Numbered from the stretch's first letter, positions 28,446-37,939 are shown. The stretch: 64,000 nucleotides of DNA from Acinetobacter pittii ANC 4050 (GCF_000399685.1 NZ_KB976987.1:687196-751195), one strand, 5' to 3'. The notes: a model not told the origin generated them from the letters alone. Translations and numbers: made by a program.

Positions 28446-28485
28446 TCATTAAAGGTTAATAGCAGAAGAATGGCTAGGAGGGCCT

Positions 28486-29892
28486 ATGAGCAGTTTTGAT
28501 GAGATACAAAATCGAGAAGCGGGTTTACATAAGAAATTATCTGCAAAACAGATGGGAATGATTGCAATTGGTGGAGCGATTGGTACAGGGCTGTTCATGG
28601 GAAGCAAGTTTGCAATCAGCTTTGCTGGTCCCGCTGTCATTGTGAGTTATGCCATTGGCGGCTTAATCGCATTTGCTATTATGGCTTGTTTGGCTGAGAT
28701 GACGGTTCAGCACCCTACATCAGGCTCATTTGGAGCATATGCTGAGCATTATGTAAGTCCACTTGCGGGATTTTTAGTCCGTTATTGTTATTGGGCATGT
28801 ATTGTCTTAGCGGTTGGTACAGAAATTACAGCAGTTGCTGACTATATGAAATTGTGGTTTCCAGAGGTAGGTTCTTGGGTCTGGATTGCGTTTTTTTCGC
28901 TGACGTTACTTGTGGTTAATGCATATAGCGTTAAAGCTTTTGGATTAGTTGAATATTGGTTTTCGACCATAAAAGTCTTTGCAATTATTGTATTTATTCT
29001 TTTAGCAATTGGTATTTTGACTCAAAGTCATGGAGGAGCAGTTCAGGTCGTTTCTAATTTAACCGAGCATGGGGGCTTTTTCCCTCATGGTTTGAGTGGA
29101 GTCTGGATTGGGGTAATCATTTCAATATTTAGCTATTTAAGTATTGAAATGATCGCTGTAGCAGCGGGTGAGGCTAAAGATCCGGAAAGAGCGGTTAAAA
29201 AAGCTTTTAAAAGTACTGCAATTCGCTTAATCCTATTTTATTTACTGTCTTTATTTCTCATAGTGGCACTTGTTCCTTGGACAACTTTAATTGGAGCAGA
29301 CGCGACTAGTCCTTTTGTGATGGTGATGAAAATTGTAGGTATTCCATATGCAGATAGTATTTTAAACTTTATTGTAATTGTTGCGGCCTTATCAGCCATG
29401 AACAGTATGCTGTATATCTCGACACGTATGCTATTTAGCTTGTCACGAGCAGGTGATGCACCAAAACTATTCGGCCGTATTAGTCACAATGGCGTACCAA
29501 TTAACGCATTGTTATTGTCAGCTGTTGGTATTGGTATCGCGAGTATTGTTTATACCATTAATCCGAGCTCTGCTTTCCCGATCATGATTGCTTTATCTAT
29601 GTTTGGTGCGTTGTTCACTTGGGGCAGTATTTTTGTTACCCATATGTTTTTTAGAAGAAATATGGCGCGGAAAGGGCAGAAATTAAAATTTAAGGTTCCA
29701 GCGAGCCAGTTAATTTCACTGTTGGGATTAATTGCAATTTTAAGTATCACCGTCACGACATGGTTTACCAATGAGTTCAAGTCAACTTTACAATTTGGGA
29801 TTCCATTAGTTGTTGTGCTTACGTTTTTCTATTATTTAAAACGATCATCAGCCAAGCTTGCTTTAAATGCTCATGAAGAATCATTAAAGTGA
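28486..29892 (+). CDS. Amino acid permease (AAT/APC family)
   Basis: A 468-residue inner membrane transporter with about 12 helices. It begins LHKKLSAKQMGMIAIGGAIGTGLFMGSKFAI, the first-helix signature of the APC superfamily AAT group (AroP, PheP, GabP), followed by the conserved AEMTVQHPTSGSFGAYAEHYVSPLAGF. A strong GGAGG site precedes ATG 28486, 40 bases after kynU. Placement within the kynurenine locus suggests tryptophan or kynurenine as substrate, but sequence alone does not decide it. Confidence 0.88.
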   Translation: MSSFDEIQNREAGLHKKLSAKQMGMIAIGGAIGTGLFMGSKFAISFAGPAVIVSYAIGGLIAFAIMACLAEMTVQHPTSGSFGAYAEHYVSPLAGFLVRYCYWACIVLAVGTEITAVADYMKLWFPEVGSWVWIAFFSLTLLVVNAYSVKAFGLVEYWFSTIKVFAIIVFILLAIGILTQSHGGAVQVVSNLTEHGGFFPHGLSGVWIGVIISIFSYLSIEMIAVAAGEAKDPERAVKKAFKSTAIRLILFYLLSLFLIVALVPWTTLIGADATSPFVMVMKIVGIPYADSILNFIVIVAALSAMNSMLYISTRMLFSLSRAGDAPKLFGRISHNGVPINALLLSAVGIGIASIVYTINPSSAFPIMIALSMFGALFTWGSIFVTHMFFRRNMARKGQKLKFKVPASQLISLLGLIAILSITVTTWFTNEFKSTLQFGIPLVVVLTFFYYLKRSSAKLALNAHEESLK

Positions 29893-29899
29893 GACACCT

Positions 29900-30646
29900 A
29901 TGAGACTATATGACAATGCTAGAACTGTAGTAAATGAACATGAAATATTGGCAGGATTTCAACAGACAAGTTTACTTAGCTATCAAAAGTTCACCCATAT
30001 CTCAGATATTCAGTATGGTCCGAACCCAAGATCAACTTTAGATTTCTTTCCTTTAGAGCAAGCGAAAAAGACTGTTATTTTTATTCATGGGGGCTATTGG
30101 CAATGGTGTGATAAGTCAGATTTTGCATTTATCGTACCGTATGTTCTAGCCAAGGGCGTACAGTGTGTGCTTTTAGAATATGATCTGGCACCACAAAGTA
30201 AAATCTCAGATATTACTTCTCAAGTTAATCAAGCTCTCGATTTTATTCGAGAGTAAAACTGGCGAACCGACGAGGTGATTTTGGTTGGGCATTCGGCAGG
30301 GGCACATCTAGCTGCTTTGTCATTAGGCCATCCCATTATCTCTGAGATGGTGTTGTTAAGTGGAATTTATGATTTTGAACCTATTCAAAGCACCCATTTA
30401 AATCATGCTCTCAATCTTTCAAGTGAAGATATTTTAAAATATAGTCCTATTCATTACAGTGATCGAATTACTATTCCATGTTCAATTTTATGTGGTGAAC
30501 TGGAACTTGTTGAGTTGAAATGGCAAAGCCAAAATTATTTTGAAATTAAAAAAGGAGGAGATCAGGAGCTAGTATCTTTTAAGCTTATACCTCATATCAA
30601 TCATTATACGATTTTAGAGCATTATTTTAGATATATATTAAGCTAG
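29900..30646 (+). pseudogene. kynB: Kynurenine formamidase (KynB-type alpha/beta hydrolase) with an in-frame stop
   Basis: An alpha/beta hydrolase that would convert N-formylkynurenine to kynurenine. The first part (29900-30256) has the oxyanion motif FIHGGYWQW and ends at a TAA (30254-30256) directly after ALDFIRE. The same frame then continues without shift: NWRTDEVILVGHSAGAHLAAL holds the nucleophile serine, and HINHYTI holds the catalytic histidine, ending at 30646. The serine and histidine therefore lie beyond the stop. A single substitution (for example CAA or GAA to TAA) explains it. It starts 7 bases after the permease stop, in the kyn locus. A GTG at 30281 could give a useless C-terminal fragment. 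Sequencing error is an alternative explanation. Confidence 0.85.
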
Positions 30647-31219
30647 GTATCGGAAAATAATATATAAGATATCATTTTATAAAATGATAAACTTAAGCGA
30701 TCAGGATCTAAATGTGAGTTAGTTCACAACTTGCTGTATTTTTTATAGAAAGGGTGTGTTCTTATTGACCTGAATAAAGAATTTAATTAGATTAAAAAGA
30801 TAGTGCTTTCTCACTAAGCGGCAAAATGTTTAGCTGTTGTTTAGTTGAGTTTCAAGTCCGTAGCTTCCCAAGATACGGACTTTTTTATTGATTTTTAAAA
30901 ACAATAAGGTAGACAAAGTTTTGTACTTAGATATGAATTAATATCTATTTAATAATTAATATAAATTAATAAGATAAAACTGAATTAAATAATAGATAAC
31001 TTTGTATTGGGTTTCTATTATTTAAATTGAATTGTCATTTAATAAGTTAAGTAAAATAAAAATATAATTTGTTAAATCTTCATGAATTTGTCATATAGTT
31101 TTGATAAATTAAATATAAAAAATAAGCTATAGTAGGTAATTAAATAATATATATAATTTTAAATTAAATGATTTGGTCGGCTTTTATGAGTTGGTTTTTC
31201 TATTTATAAAGGAGCCTTT
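30647..31219. other. AT-rich intergenic region with an orphan terminator
   Basis: About 570 bases without a protein gene. The only clear structure is a promoter-like sequence at 30765-30793 and a terminator at 30854-30887 (see the small RNA entry). The rest, 30890-31200, is very AT-rich and shows nothing else that I can support. Confidence 0.5.
30800..30887 (+). ncRNA. Candidate small RNA with own promoter and terminator
   Basis: TTGACC (30765-30770), a 17-base spacer and TAGATT (30788-30793) precede a transcript of about 88 bases that ends in AGTCCGTA / TACGGACT (30855-30882) and a six-T run. There is no open frame of note inside. The terminator is 210 bases after the kynB end and has no other gene to serve. 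The loop contains CTTCCCAAGAT, also found at 40681. This is a prediction from signals only. Confidence 0.45.
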
Positions 31220-31501
31220 ATGAAAATACAATATTTTGAAGGAGGTATGTATAAACATATGTGTCCTGGTTGCGGATACCTTCATTATATTCCTGTACAT
31301 TATCCTTTCTCCAATGGAAGCCAATGGGATTTTAATAATAACTTGGAAAAACCTACATTTGATTCAATCATAACTATAAATGACTGTTGTAATTACTTTA
31401 TTAAAGATGGTTTTATTGAATATAGCCTTAATTGTAGACATCCTTTAGCTGGATGTAGGGTTGAGTTACCAGAACTAGAATTAAATAATTATAGATTATA
31501 A
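31220..31501 (+). CDS. DUF6527-like phage-type zinc-site protein
   Basis: A 93-residue protein with a strong AAAGGAG ribosome site. It shows CPGCGYLHYIP, then WDFNNNLEKPTF, then CCNYFIKDGFIEYSL and CRHPLAGCRVELPELEL. From memory this order (CPGC, W-F-N-x-PTFSPSI, C-x-x-FI-x-DG-x-I, H-x-LAG-x-x-VxLP) belongs to the DUF6527 family that is common in prophages. Four to six cysteines and histidines could bind zinc. No other phage gene is near, so it is an isolated relic or an accessory gene; its function is unknown. Confidence 0.65.
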   Translation: MKIQYFEGGMYKHMCPGCGYLHYIPVHYPFSNGSQWDFNNNLEKPTFDSIITINDCCNYFIKDGFIEYSLNCRHPLAGCRVELPELELNNYRL

Positions 31502-31568
31502 TAATTTTTGTATTTATTTTAAATGCAATGTTTTAAAGACTGTATGCTACTTTAAGTAAGCATTATTT

Positions 31569-31808
31569 ATGCAATATAACTTTACATTTTTGGCATTGAA
31601 CATCTATAGTTTAAAAAAATGTAAATCTCTTTTAGTTGAAGGCTATATTGAAATTTGCAAGAATTTCTATAACTTACTGTTTTATATTTTATTTATGGAT
31701 ATCTGGAAATTTTTAAAGAGTTTTAATACGACTGGCACATATCTCATTATTTCTACATTTATATTATTTTTAATGATTATATATTTTTACATTATACATC
31801 CTACCTAA
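31569..31808 (+). CDS. Small hypothetical membrane protein
   Basis: A 79-residue frame from ATG 31569 with one long hydrophobic segment near the end (TYLIISTFILFLMIIYFYIIH) and a preceding aromatic stretch. It has only a weak ribosome site (AAGTAAG) and a very AT-rich composition, so it may be a chance frame. It follows the DUF6527-like gene by 67 bases on the same strand. Confidence 0.3.
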   Translation: MQYNFTFLALNIYSLKKCKSLLVEGYIEICKNFYNLLFYILFMDIWKFLKSFNTTGTYLIISTFILFLMIIYFYIIHPT

Positions 31809-32060
31809 TATAAATGATAAAAGAGTAAAATAACCAACTAATCTAAAATTTTTGCTTTATTAATTTATTTGAATTGGTTCTCACTTTTAATTGAAAAAAG
31901 ATAAGAGCATTGCATGTACCTAAGTTTTATGAAAATATGACTTGGTCATAATACATGGAGAATATAATAAAAATTCCTTTCTAAAAAATTTACCCCCTCA
32001 ATATAAAAACTGTACTGATCATAACAACGATATCTGAAGTAAAAGATATGGAGATTTTTT

Positions 32061-33239
32061 ATGAAGTTTTGCCAAGTTTCGAGTTTTCTTTTAACAATAG
32101 CTGTGAGTCATTTAATTTATGCTGCACCAGCTACAACAAATTCTGTATTAAGTTCTTCTCAAGCAAAAGGAATCATTAAAAACCAATACATTGTTATTCT
32201 CAATAAAGATGCTGGTCCTTCTAACGATTTTGCACAAAATATTGCTAAACAACATGGTGGGAAAGTATTGCAGACTTATGACACTGTACTTAAGGGGTTT
32301 GCTGTTTACCTACCTGAGGCTGCTGGTACTGCTTTTGTTGAAGCCATGAAAAAAAATCCAAATGTCCTTTCAGTAGAAAATGACACAATCATGAAAATTG
32401 ATGCGACTACCCAAAGCAATCCAGATTGGGGACTAGATCGTATTGATCAGAAAACCTTACCTTTAAATTCAGCCTATTCATACTTACAGACTGGTTCAGG
32501 TACAACAGCTTATATTGTTGACACAGGAATATTGTCTACACATCAACAGTTCTCTGGACGAGTATTAAGTGGTTATACCGCGATATCTGATGGAAATGGC
32601 ACAACGGATTGTAATGGTCATGGTACTCATGTTGCAGGAACAGTGGGAGGCAGTACTTATGGTGTTGCTAAGAATGTAAGTTTGGTACCGATACGAATTT
32701 TAGGATGTGATGGATCTGGTGCTTCGAGTAACGTAATTGCGGGTTTAGATTGGATATTGAAAAATGGTAAAAAGCCTGCTGTCGTGAATATGTCTTTAGG
32801 TGGTGGAGCGAGTACATCTTTAGATAGTGCGGTAGAAAACTTATTTAATAATGGTTATGTAATGGTTGTGGCAGCAGGAAATTCTAATACAGATGCGTGT
32901 AGTTCTTCTCCTGCCAGAGTAAGTAAGGCGATAACTGTTGCTGCTACAGATAATACAGATACTCGAGCCAGTTATTCTAATTATGGAAGCTGTGTTGATA
33001 TTTTCGCACCTGGAAGCCAGATTAACTCTTCTTGGATTGGGAGTAATACAGCAACTAAAGTTTTAAACGGAACCTCAATGGCTACGCCACATGTGGCTGG
33101 CGTAGTTGCTGAAATGTTGCAAAGTACACCTACCGCAACACCTCAGACCATTTCGACCAATCTTTTAAATCAAGCAAGTACTAATGTGGTAAAAAGTCCT
33201 TCAGGAAGTCCAAACCGGCTGCTATATAAATCTCCTTAA
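32061..33239 (+). CDS. Secreted subtilisin-like serine protease (proteinase K family)
   Basis: A 392-residue S8 peptidase. After a signal peptide (ending LIYA) comes an inhibitor I9 propeptide (about 25-115, YIVILNKDAGP and VLSVENDTIMKID), then the catalytic domain with D154 (YIVDTGI), H187 (GHGTHVAG), oxyanion N274 (AAGNSN) and S339 (GTSMATPHVAG). Cysteines at 184, 216, 280 and 311 suggest disulfides. A protease called PKF, described in A. baumannii in connection with serum resistance and reduced biofilm, belongs to this family and is probably the same gene. A GGAG site precedes ATG 32061. It is a single-gene unit. Confidence 0.92.
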   Translation: MKFCQVSSFLLTIAVSHLIYAAPATTNSVLSSSQAKGIIKNQYIVILNKDAGPSNDFAQNIAKQHGGKVLQTYDTVLKGFAVYLPEAAGTAFVEAMKKNPNVLSVENDTIMKIDATTQSNPDWGLDRIDQKTLPLNSAYSYLQTGSGTTAYIVDTGILSTHQQFSGRVLSGYTAISDGNGTTDCNGHGTHVAGTVGGSTYGVAKNVSLVPIRILGCDGSGASSNVIAGLDWILKNGKKPAVVNMSLGGGASTSLDSAVENLFNNGYVMVVAAGNSNTDACSSSPARVSKAITVAATDNTDTRASYSNYGSCVDIFAPGSQINSSWIGSNTATKVLNGTSMATPHVAGVVAEMLQSTPTATPQTISTNLLNQASTNVVKSPSGSPNRLLYKSP

Positions 33240-33260
33240 TAAGAAGCATGGCGTAAAATT

Positions 33261-33288
33261 AGAAAAGGTCCCGAAGGACCTTTCTTAA
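33261..33288. terminator. Terminator between the protease and the SulP gene
   Basis: AGAAAAGGTCC pairs with GGACCTTTCT around CGAA; bidirectional and overlapping the stop of the convergent SulP gene. Confidence 0.8.
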
Positions 33289-34739
33289 ATTTTTGCATGA
33301 GTACCATATTTATCAATCATGATTGAGCTGGCTTCATTTAAACCGCGAACTGTTACCCTAATACCATTCTTTTGAAATTTATTCACTACTGAATCTAGCA
33401 TGGCAACTGAAGTCACATCCCAAATATGAGAATGCGTGAGATCAATAATGACTTCTTTAACTTCTTCTTTAAAGTTAAAACTTTGCATAAATCTTTCAGA
33501 TGAGCTGAAAAATATTTGACCCCTTAATTCATATAGACGAGCTCGATCTTCGAATGAAGTTTCTATACGAATATCATTTTCAAGTTTATTTGCTAAGAAA
33601 AGAGCCGAAAGTAATACGCCAGTTAATACACCTAACGCTAAGTTATGGGTAGCAACTACCACAATAACTGTTGCGATCATAACGACATTACTACTTTTAG
33701 GATTATTCTTAAATTGAGTCAGTGAGCTCCACTCAAAAGTACTAATCGATACCATAATCATGACAGCAACCAGAGCGGCCATGGGAATAACCTTTAACCA
33801 ATCACTTAAAAATACAACGAGAATAAGTAAGAATATACCTGCACAAAAAGTGGATAAACGTGTGCGGCCACCCGATTTTACATTAATCATTGATTGACCA
33901 ATCATGGCACAACCCGCCATACCCCCCATAAAACCTGAGGCAATATTGGCAATGCCTTGACCTTTACACTCTTGAAACTTATCACTAGATGTATCTGTCA
34001 TTTCATCAACAATTGTTGCCGTCATCATTGATTCAAGTAGACCAACGGCAGCAAGAGCTAAAGAATATGGAAGAATAATCAGAAGTGTTTCTAAATTAAA
34101 AGGAATATCGGGAATTAGAAATATCGGTAAAGTGTCGGGTAGTGAACCCATATCACCAACCGTTCGAACATCAAAGCCTAAGAAAATAGCGAGTAGTGTG
34201 ACTGCCACAATACAGATAAGGGGAGATGGAAAGAATTTTCCAATTTTGGGAATATAGGGGAATAGATAAATAATTCCTAAACCAATAGCTACTAGTAAGT
34301 AGACATGCCATGTCACGCTTATTAATTCTGGTAATTGAGCCATAAAGATGAGTATGGCTAGGGCATTAACGAATCCAATAACAACTGACTTGGAAACAAA
34401 ACGCATGAGTTTGGCAAGTTTAAAATATCCAGCCAAAATTTGTATGACACCGGTTAATACCGTTGCAGCAAATAAATATTGAAGTCCATGTTCCTTTACG
34501 AGCGTTGTCATAACTAAAGCCATGGCACCCGTAGCAGCCGAAATCATAGCCGGGCGACCGCCGACAAAAGAAATAATGACGGCAATACAAAAAGAGGCGT
34601 ATAGGCCAACTTTTGGATCTACACCTGCAATAATTGAAAATGCAATTGCTTCTGGAATTAAAGCAAGACCCACAACAAGACCGGAAAGAATATCTGCGCG
34701 GACATTAGAGAACCATTGTTCTCGGACATTCGTTAACAT
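33285..34739 (-). CDS. SulP family inorganic anion transporter with STAS domain
   Basis: A 484-residue inner membrane transporter. The membrane part has the SulP signature near the N-terminus ([35 protein letters not shown]) and about 12-14 helices including [34 protein letters not shown]-terminal STAS domain begins near residue 400 ([18 protein letters not shown], then [24 protein letters not shown]). Members carry sulfate, bicarbonate or other anions; the short type found here is often a sulfate or bicarbonate carrier, which sequence does not decide. A structured leader lies just upstream. Confidence 0.92.
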   Translation of the reverse strand: MLTNVREQWFSNVRADILSGLVVGLALIPEAIAFSIIAGVDPKVGLYASFCIAVIISFVGGRPAMISAATGAMALVMTTLVKEHGLQYLFAATVLTGVIQILAGYFKLAKLMRFVSKSVVIGFVNALAILIFMAQLPELISVTWHVYLLVAIGLGIIYLFPYIPKIGKFFPSPLICIVAVTLLAIFLGFDVRTVGDMGSLPDTLPIFLIPDIPFNLETLLIILPYSLALAAVGLLESMMTATIVDEMTDTSSDKFQECKGQGIANIASGFMGGMAGCAMIGQSMINVKSGGRTRLSTFCAGIFLLILVVFLSDWLKVIPMAALVAVMIMVSISTFEWSSLTQFKNNPKSSNVVMIATVIVVVATHNLALGVLTGVLLSALFLANKLENDIRIETSFEDRARLYELRGQIFFSSSERFMQSFNFKEEVKEVIIDLTHSHIWDVTSVAMLDSVVNKFQKNGIRVTVRGLNEASSIMIDKYGTHAKI

Positions 34740-34830
34740 GAGAAATAGCCTAAGTTCTAAATTTTGAAAAGGCTAGTGATGTGATATACCAACACAAGCG
34801 ACTACACCACATCACTAAACAGTGATGAGT
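34740..34830 (-). promoter_or_regulatory. Structured 5' leader of the SulP gene with alternative stems
   Basis: On the transcript strand, CATCACT (34828-34822) can pair with AGTGATG just after it (34816-34810), or AGTGATGTG (34816-34808) can pair with CACATCACT (34783-34775); the two are mutually exclusive. A third stem, TAGCC (about 34775-34771) with GGCTA (34749-34745), would cover the AGG that may be the ribosome site. No known riboswitch family was recognised. Confidence 0.35.
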
Positions 34831-34965
34831 TATTTACAGGAGATAAGCGTAAATAAACTTAAGGTGGCGTAAGCGTCATAGGTATAGAAAATTTGAGGCA
34901 TTTAAAAGTGCCCGAAGAATAACATAAGTTTTTAAGGTTGACTAACCTAAGCTTGCTAAACCGAG

Positions 34966-35598
34966 TTAATCATAATTTTTCATTTCGGCTTTTGGCATCG
35001 AAGTAAACTCATTCGAAGGCATATCTAGGAAAAAATCTTTTGCTTCAGTGTGAGAGCAATTAAGCCAATCATTCCTCAGATCATCAGGTATCACAATGAT
35101 GGATCGTTTTTCATCATTAGGTTTATGAAATTGTTTCATAAAAGGGTGGTGATCAGCATTAATTGTTAATAGCGACATTGACCTAACTTTCTGTTCATCA
35201 ATAAGTGTTTCCTCGTAGATCGCTGCAAGTGTAAAAGGTTGCCCATCTTGCCGGAAAATTCCATACCAATGAGCTTTTCCATTGATGTATTTAGGTTCAT
35301 AGATGGCTTCAACAGGAATAAGTGCAAATTGGTTATTTAACCAAGCATGTTTAAAAGAGCGTTTCTGTTGTACTGTCTCTGTTCTGGCATTATAAGTTGC
35401 ATATTTAAATGCGATTTCTTTGGCATAAGGAGGAAGCATTCCAAATTTAGCTTTTCGCCACTTAAGCTCATTTTGATTCAATAAAATGAGTGGGCAATCA
35501 TCACTTGGGAAAATATCCATCTTATATTCAAAAGTTGGTTCAAATAAATTTAATTGATCGGCATGATTTTTCTTAATAGGTTTAAAATTTGCACACAT
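34966..35598 (-). CDS. yedK: SRAP/HMCES family abasic-site protein (YedK-like)
   Basis: SRAP proteins attach covalently to abasic sites in single-stranded DNA through their cysteine 2. The 210 residues begin MCANF, so Cys2 is available after methionine removal. The family residues are seen as NARTET (about 90), a VEAIYE glutamate and FHKPNDEKRS in place of the usual HxRMP. The last is a deviation: the histidine is kept but arginine-methionine-proline is replaced. It lies upstream of the SulP gene on the same strand, 227 bases away, so it is probably independent. Confidence 0.86.
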   Translation of the reverse strand: MCANFKPIKKNHADQLNLFEPTFEYKMDIFPSDDCPLILLNQNELKWRKAKFGMLPPYAKEIAFKYATYNARTETVQQKRSFKHAWLNNQFALIPVEAIYEPKYINGKAHWYGIFRQDGQPFTLAAIYEETLIDEQKVRSMSLLTINADHHPFMKQFHKPNDEKRSIIVIPDDLRNDWLNCSHTEAKDFFLDMPSNEFTSMPKAEMKNYD

Positions 35599-36002
35599 AA
35601 GGCCGCCTTGCTTATAAAACTTTTCTTTAATTACAGCTTCTAACTTTTATCTTTTTATGATGTATATTTTTCTCATTAGAATTGTCTCTTTAAGTATTAA
35701 TTTTTAACAATCAATTACTTCGTTAATAAGTGTTTATTTAAATTGCGCCGCTTTCAAGGCAATTTAGATATAAAAGGAGTAGCACGGTGAATAAATAGAA
35801 AAATCGTAAAGTTAAGGGGCTCATCTTAAAAAGAGTTTATTTATTTTTAATAACTACTTTTATGCAACAGAGCCTTTCAGGAAATTGGATTTTAATAAAT
35901 TTGCTATTCATCATAATACGAAATATAGAGAGAAGACGTACAAAGCCTTTAATAAAGGTTTAAAAATTCTCGGAAAATTCTGACAATTTATAAGGTGGAC
36001 AC
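35599..36002. other. Intergenic region before gdhB
   Basis: AT-rich with no gene. An AAAAGGAG site at 35772-35779 is followed by GTG-AAT-AAA-TAG (35787-35798), a three-codon frame that resembles the true gdhB start (ATG-AAT-AAA). A small hairpin CCTTT/AAAGG lies near 35950. No promoter was called. Confidence 0.35.
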
Positions 36003-37442
36003 ATGAATAAACATTTATTGGCTAAAATTGCCTTACTGGGCGCTGCTCAGTTAGTTACTCTCAATGCAGCATTAGCTGATGTTCCTCTTACTCCTTCTCA
36101 ATTTGCTCAAGCTAAAACAGACAAGTTTGATAAGAAAGTTATTCTATCTAACTTAAATAAGCCACATGCTTTGTTATGGGGACCTGATAATCAAATTTGG
36201 TTAACTGAACGAGCAACAGGCAAGATTCTAAGAGTGAATCCTGAGTCGGGCAGTGTAAAAACAATTTTTCAGGTGCCTGAGATTGTAAGTGATGCCGATG
36301 GGCAAAATGGCTTGTTAGGCTTTGCTTTTCATCCTGACTTTAAAAATAATCCTTATATTTATATTTCAGGTACATTTAAAAATCCGAAATCTCTAGATAA
36401 AGAATTACCGAATCAAACGATTATTCGTCGCTATACTTATAACAAGTCAACAGATACGCTTGAGAAGCCAGTCGATTTGTTAGCAGGATTACCTTCATCG
36501 AAAGACCATCAGTCAGGTCGTCTTGTCATTGGTCCAGATCAAAAGATTTATTATACGATTGGTGACCAAGGGCGTAACCAACTTGCTTATTTGTTCTTGC
36601 CAAATCAAGCACAACACACGCCGACTCAACAAGAGCTGAATGGCAAAGACTATCACACCTACATGGGTAAAGTACTCCGCTTGAATCTTGATGGAAATAT
36701 TCCAAAAGATAATCCAAGTTTTAACGGGGTGGTTAGCCATATTTATACACTCGGGCACCGTAACCCACAGGGCTTAGCATTCACTCCAAATGGTAAATTG
36801 TTGCAATCTGAACAAGGTCCAAACTCTGATGACGAAATTAACATCATAGTTAAAGGCGGAAACTATGGCTGGCCAAATGTAGCAGGTTATAAAGACGATA
36901 GTGGTTATGCTTATGCAAATTATTCGGCAGCCGCCAATAAATCAATTAAGGATTTGGCTCAGAACGGAGTAAAAGTAGCCGCAGGTGTACCAGTAACGAA
37001 AGAATCTGAATGGACTGGTAAAAACTTTGTACCGCCATTAAAAACTTTATATACCGTTCAAGATACCTATAACTATAATGACCCAACTTGTGGGGATATG
37101 GTCTATATTTGCTGGCCAACAGTTGCGCCGTCATCTGCTTACGTCTATAAGGGCGGTAAAAAAGCTATTTCTGGTTGGAAAAATACATTATTGGTTCCAT
37201 CTTTAAAACGTGGCGTTATTTTCCGTATCAAGCTAGATCCAACCTACAGTACGACTTATGATGATGCTGTGCCAATGTTTAAAAGCAACAACCGTTATCG
37301 TGATGTAATTGCCAGCCCAGATGGGAATGTTTTATATGTATTAACTGACACTGCTGGGAATGTTCAAAAGGATGATGGCTCTGTAACCAACACATTAGAA
37401 AATCCAGGATCTCTCATTAAGTTTACATATAAGACTCAATAA
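36003..37442 (+). CDS. gdhB: Soluble PQQ-dependent glucose dehydrogenase
   Basis: Periplasmic quinoprotein that oxidises glucose and other aldoses to lactones. The 479 residues start with a 25-residue signal peptide ending ALADVPL and continue as the six-bladed beta-propeller. The catalytic histidine lies in SSKDHQSGR (H169, equal to H144 of the mature enzyme), and calcium- and PQQ-binding regions such as GNYGWPNVAGY are present. It agrees with my memory of the A. calcoaceticus enzyme except at scattered positions (for example QLVTLNAALA in place of QLVTLSAFA). No PQQ synthesis genes are in the window. A GGTGG site lies at 35991. Confidence 0.97.
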   Translation: MNKHLLAKIALLGAAQLVTLNAALADVPLTPSQFAQAKTDKFDKKVILSNLNKPHALLWGPDNQIWLTERATGKILRVNPESGSVKTIFQVPEIVSDADGQNGLLGFAFHPDFKNNPYIYISGTFKNPKSLDKELPNQTIIRRYTYNKSTDTLEKPVDLLAGLPSSKDHQSGRLVIGPDQKIYYTIGDQGRNQLAYLFLPNQAQHTPTQQELNGKDYHTYMGKVLRLNLDGNIPKDNPSFNGVVSHIYTLGHRNPQGLAFTPNGKLLQSEQGPNSDDEINIIVKGGNYGWPNVAGYKDDSGYAYANYSAAANKSIKDLAQNGVKVAAGVPVTKESEWTGKNFVPPLKTLYTVQDTYNYNDPTCGDMVYICWPTVAPSSAYVYKGGKKAISGWKNTLLVPSLKRGVIFRIKLDPTYSTTYDDAVPMFKSNNRYRDVIASPDGNVLYVLTDTAGNVQKDDGSVTNTLENPGSLIKFTYKTQ

Positions 37443-37452
37443 CACTACCCAT

Positions 37453-37484
37453 TAAAAAACCGATCTTTATAGATCGGTTTTTTG
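37453..37484 (+). terminator. Terminator of gdhB
   Basis: AAAAACCGATC pairs with GATCGGTTTTT, with a run of T residues; it also lies 12 bases beyond the stop of the convergent UspA gene. Confidence 0.88.
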
Positions 37485-37495
37485 CTTTAGAAAAA

Positions 37496-37939
37496 CTATT
37501 CGGTTACGACGAGTACCGGTAAATGAATTTCTCCTAAAAGAGCTTGAGTCACGCTTCCTAAGAAGAATTTTTTAAACCCTTTTCGACCATGAGAACCAAT
37601 CACTAATAAGTCTGCTTTTAGCTCGGTAGCAGCTTTAATAATTTCTGTGTGAATTGTGTGACCTTCAACAATTTTTGTTTCAACAGAAATTCCATGCTGG
37701 CTAAATTGTTCTTTAGCTTGATCTAAAATAGTCTGAATAGATGCTCTAGCTTTATTAAAGTAATCCTGTGCTAATTCTGTACTATCAATAAATTCTACAG
37801 AAATGAAAGGATCTATGGTCAGCGCATATACTAGAGTCACTTTACTACCAAAAGCCTTAGCAACTGCCGCTGCATGATTGACAGCAATAAGTGAAGTAGG
37901 AGAACCATCGACTGGAACCAAAATATGGTGATAACTCAT
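37496..37939 (-). CDS. Universal stress protein UspA family
   Basis: A 147-residue single-domain Usp. It starts MSYHHILVPVDGSPTS and ends with the ATP-binding motif GSHGRKGFKKFFLGSVTQALL-V, that is G2xG9xG(S/T). I choose ATG 37939, with AAGGAG 6 bases upstream, not the in-frame ATG 37987 that would add 16 residues. It converges with gdhB. Confidence 0.93.
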   Translation of the reverse strand: MSYHHILVPVDGSPTSLIAVNHAAAVAKAFGSKVTLVYALTIDPFISVEFIDSTELAQDYFNKARASIQTILDQAKEQFSQHGISVETKIVEGHTIHTEIIKAATELKADLLVIGSHGRKGFKKFFLGSVTQALLGEIHLPVLVVTE

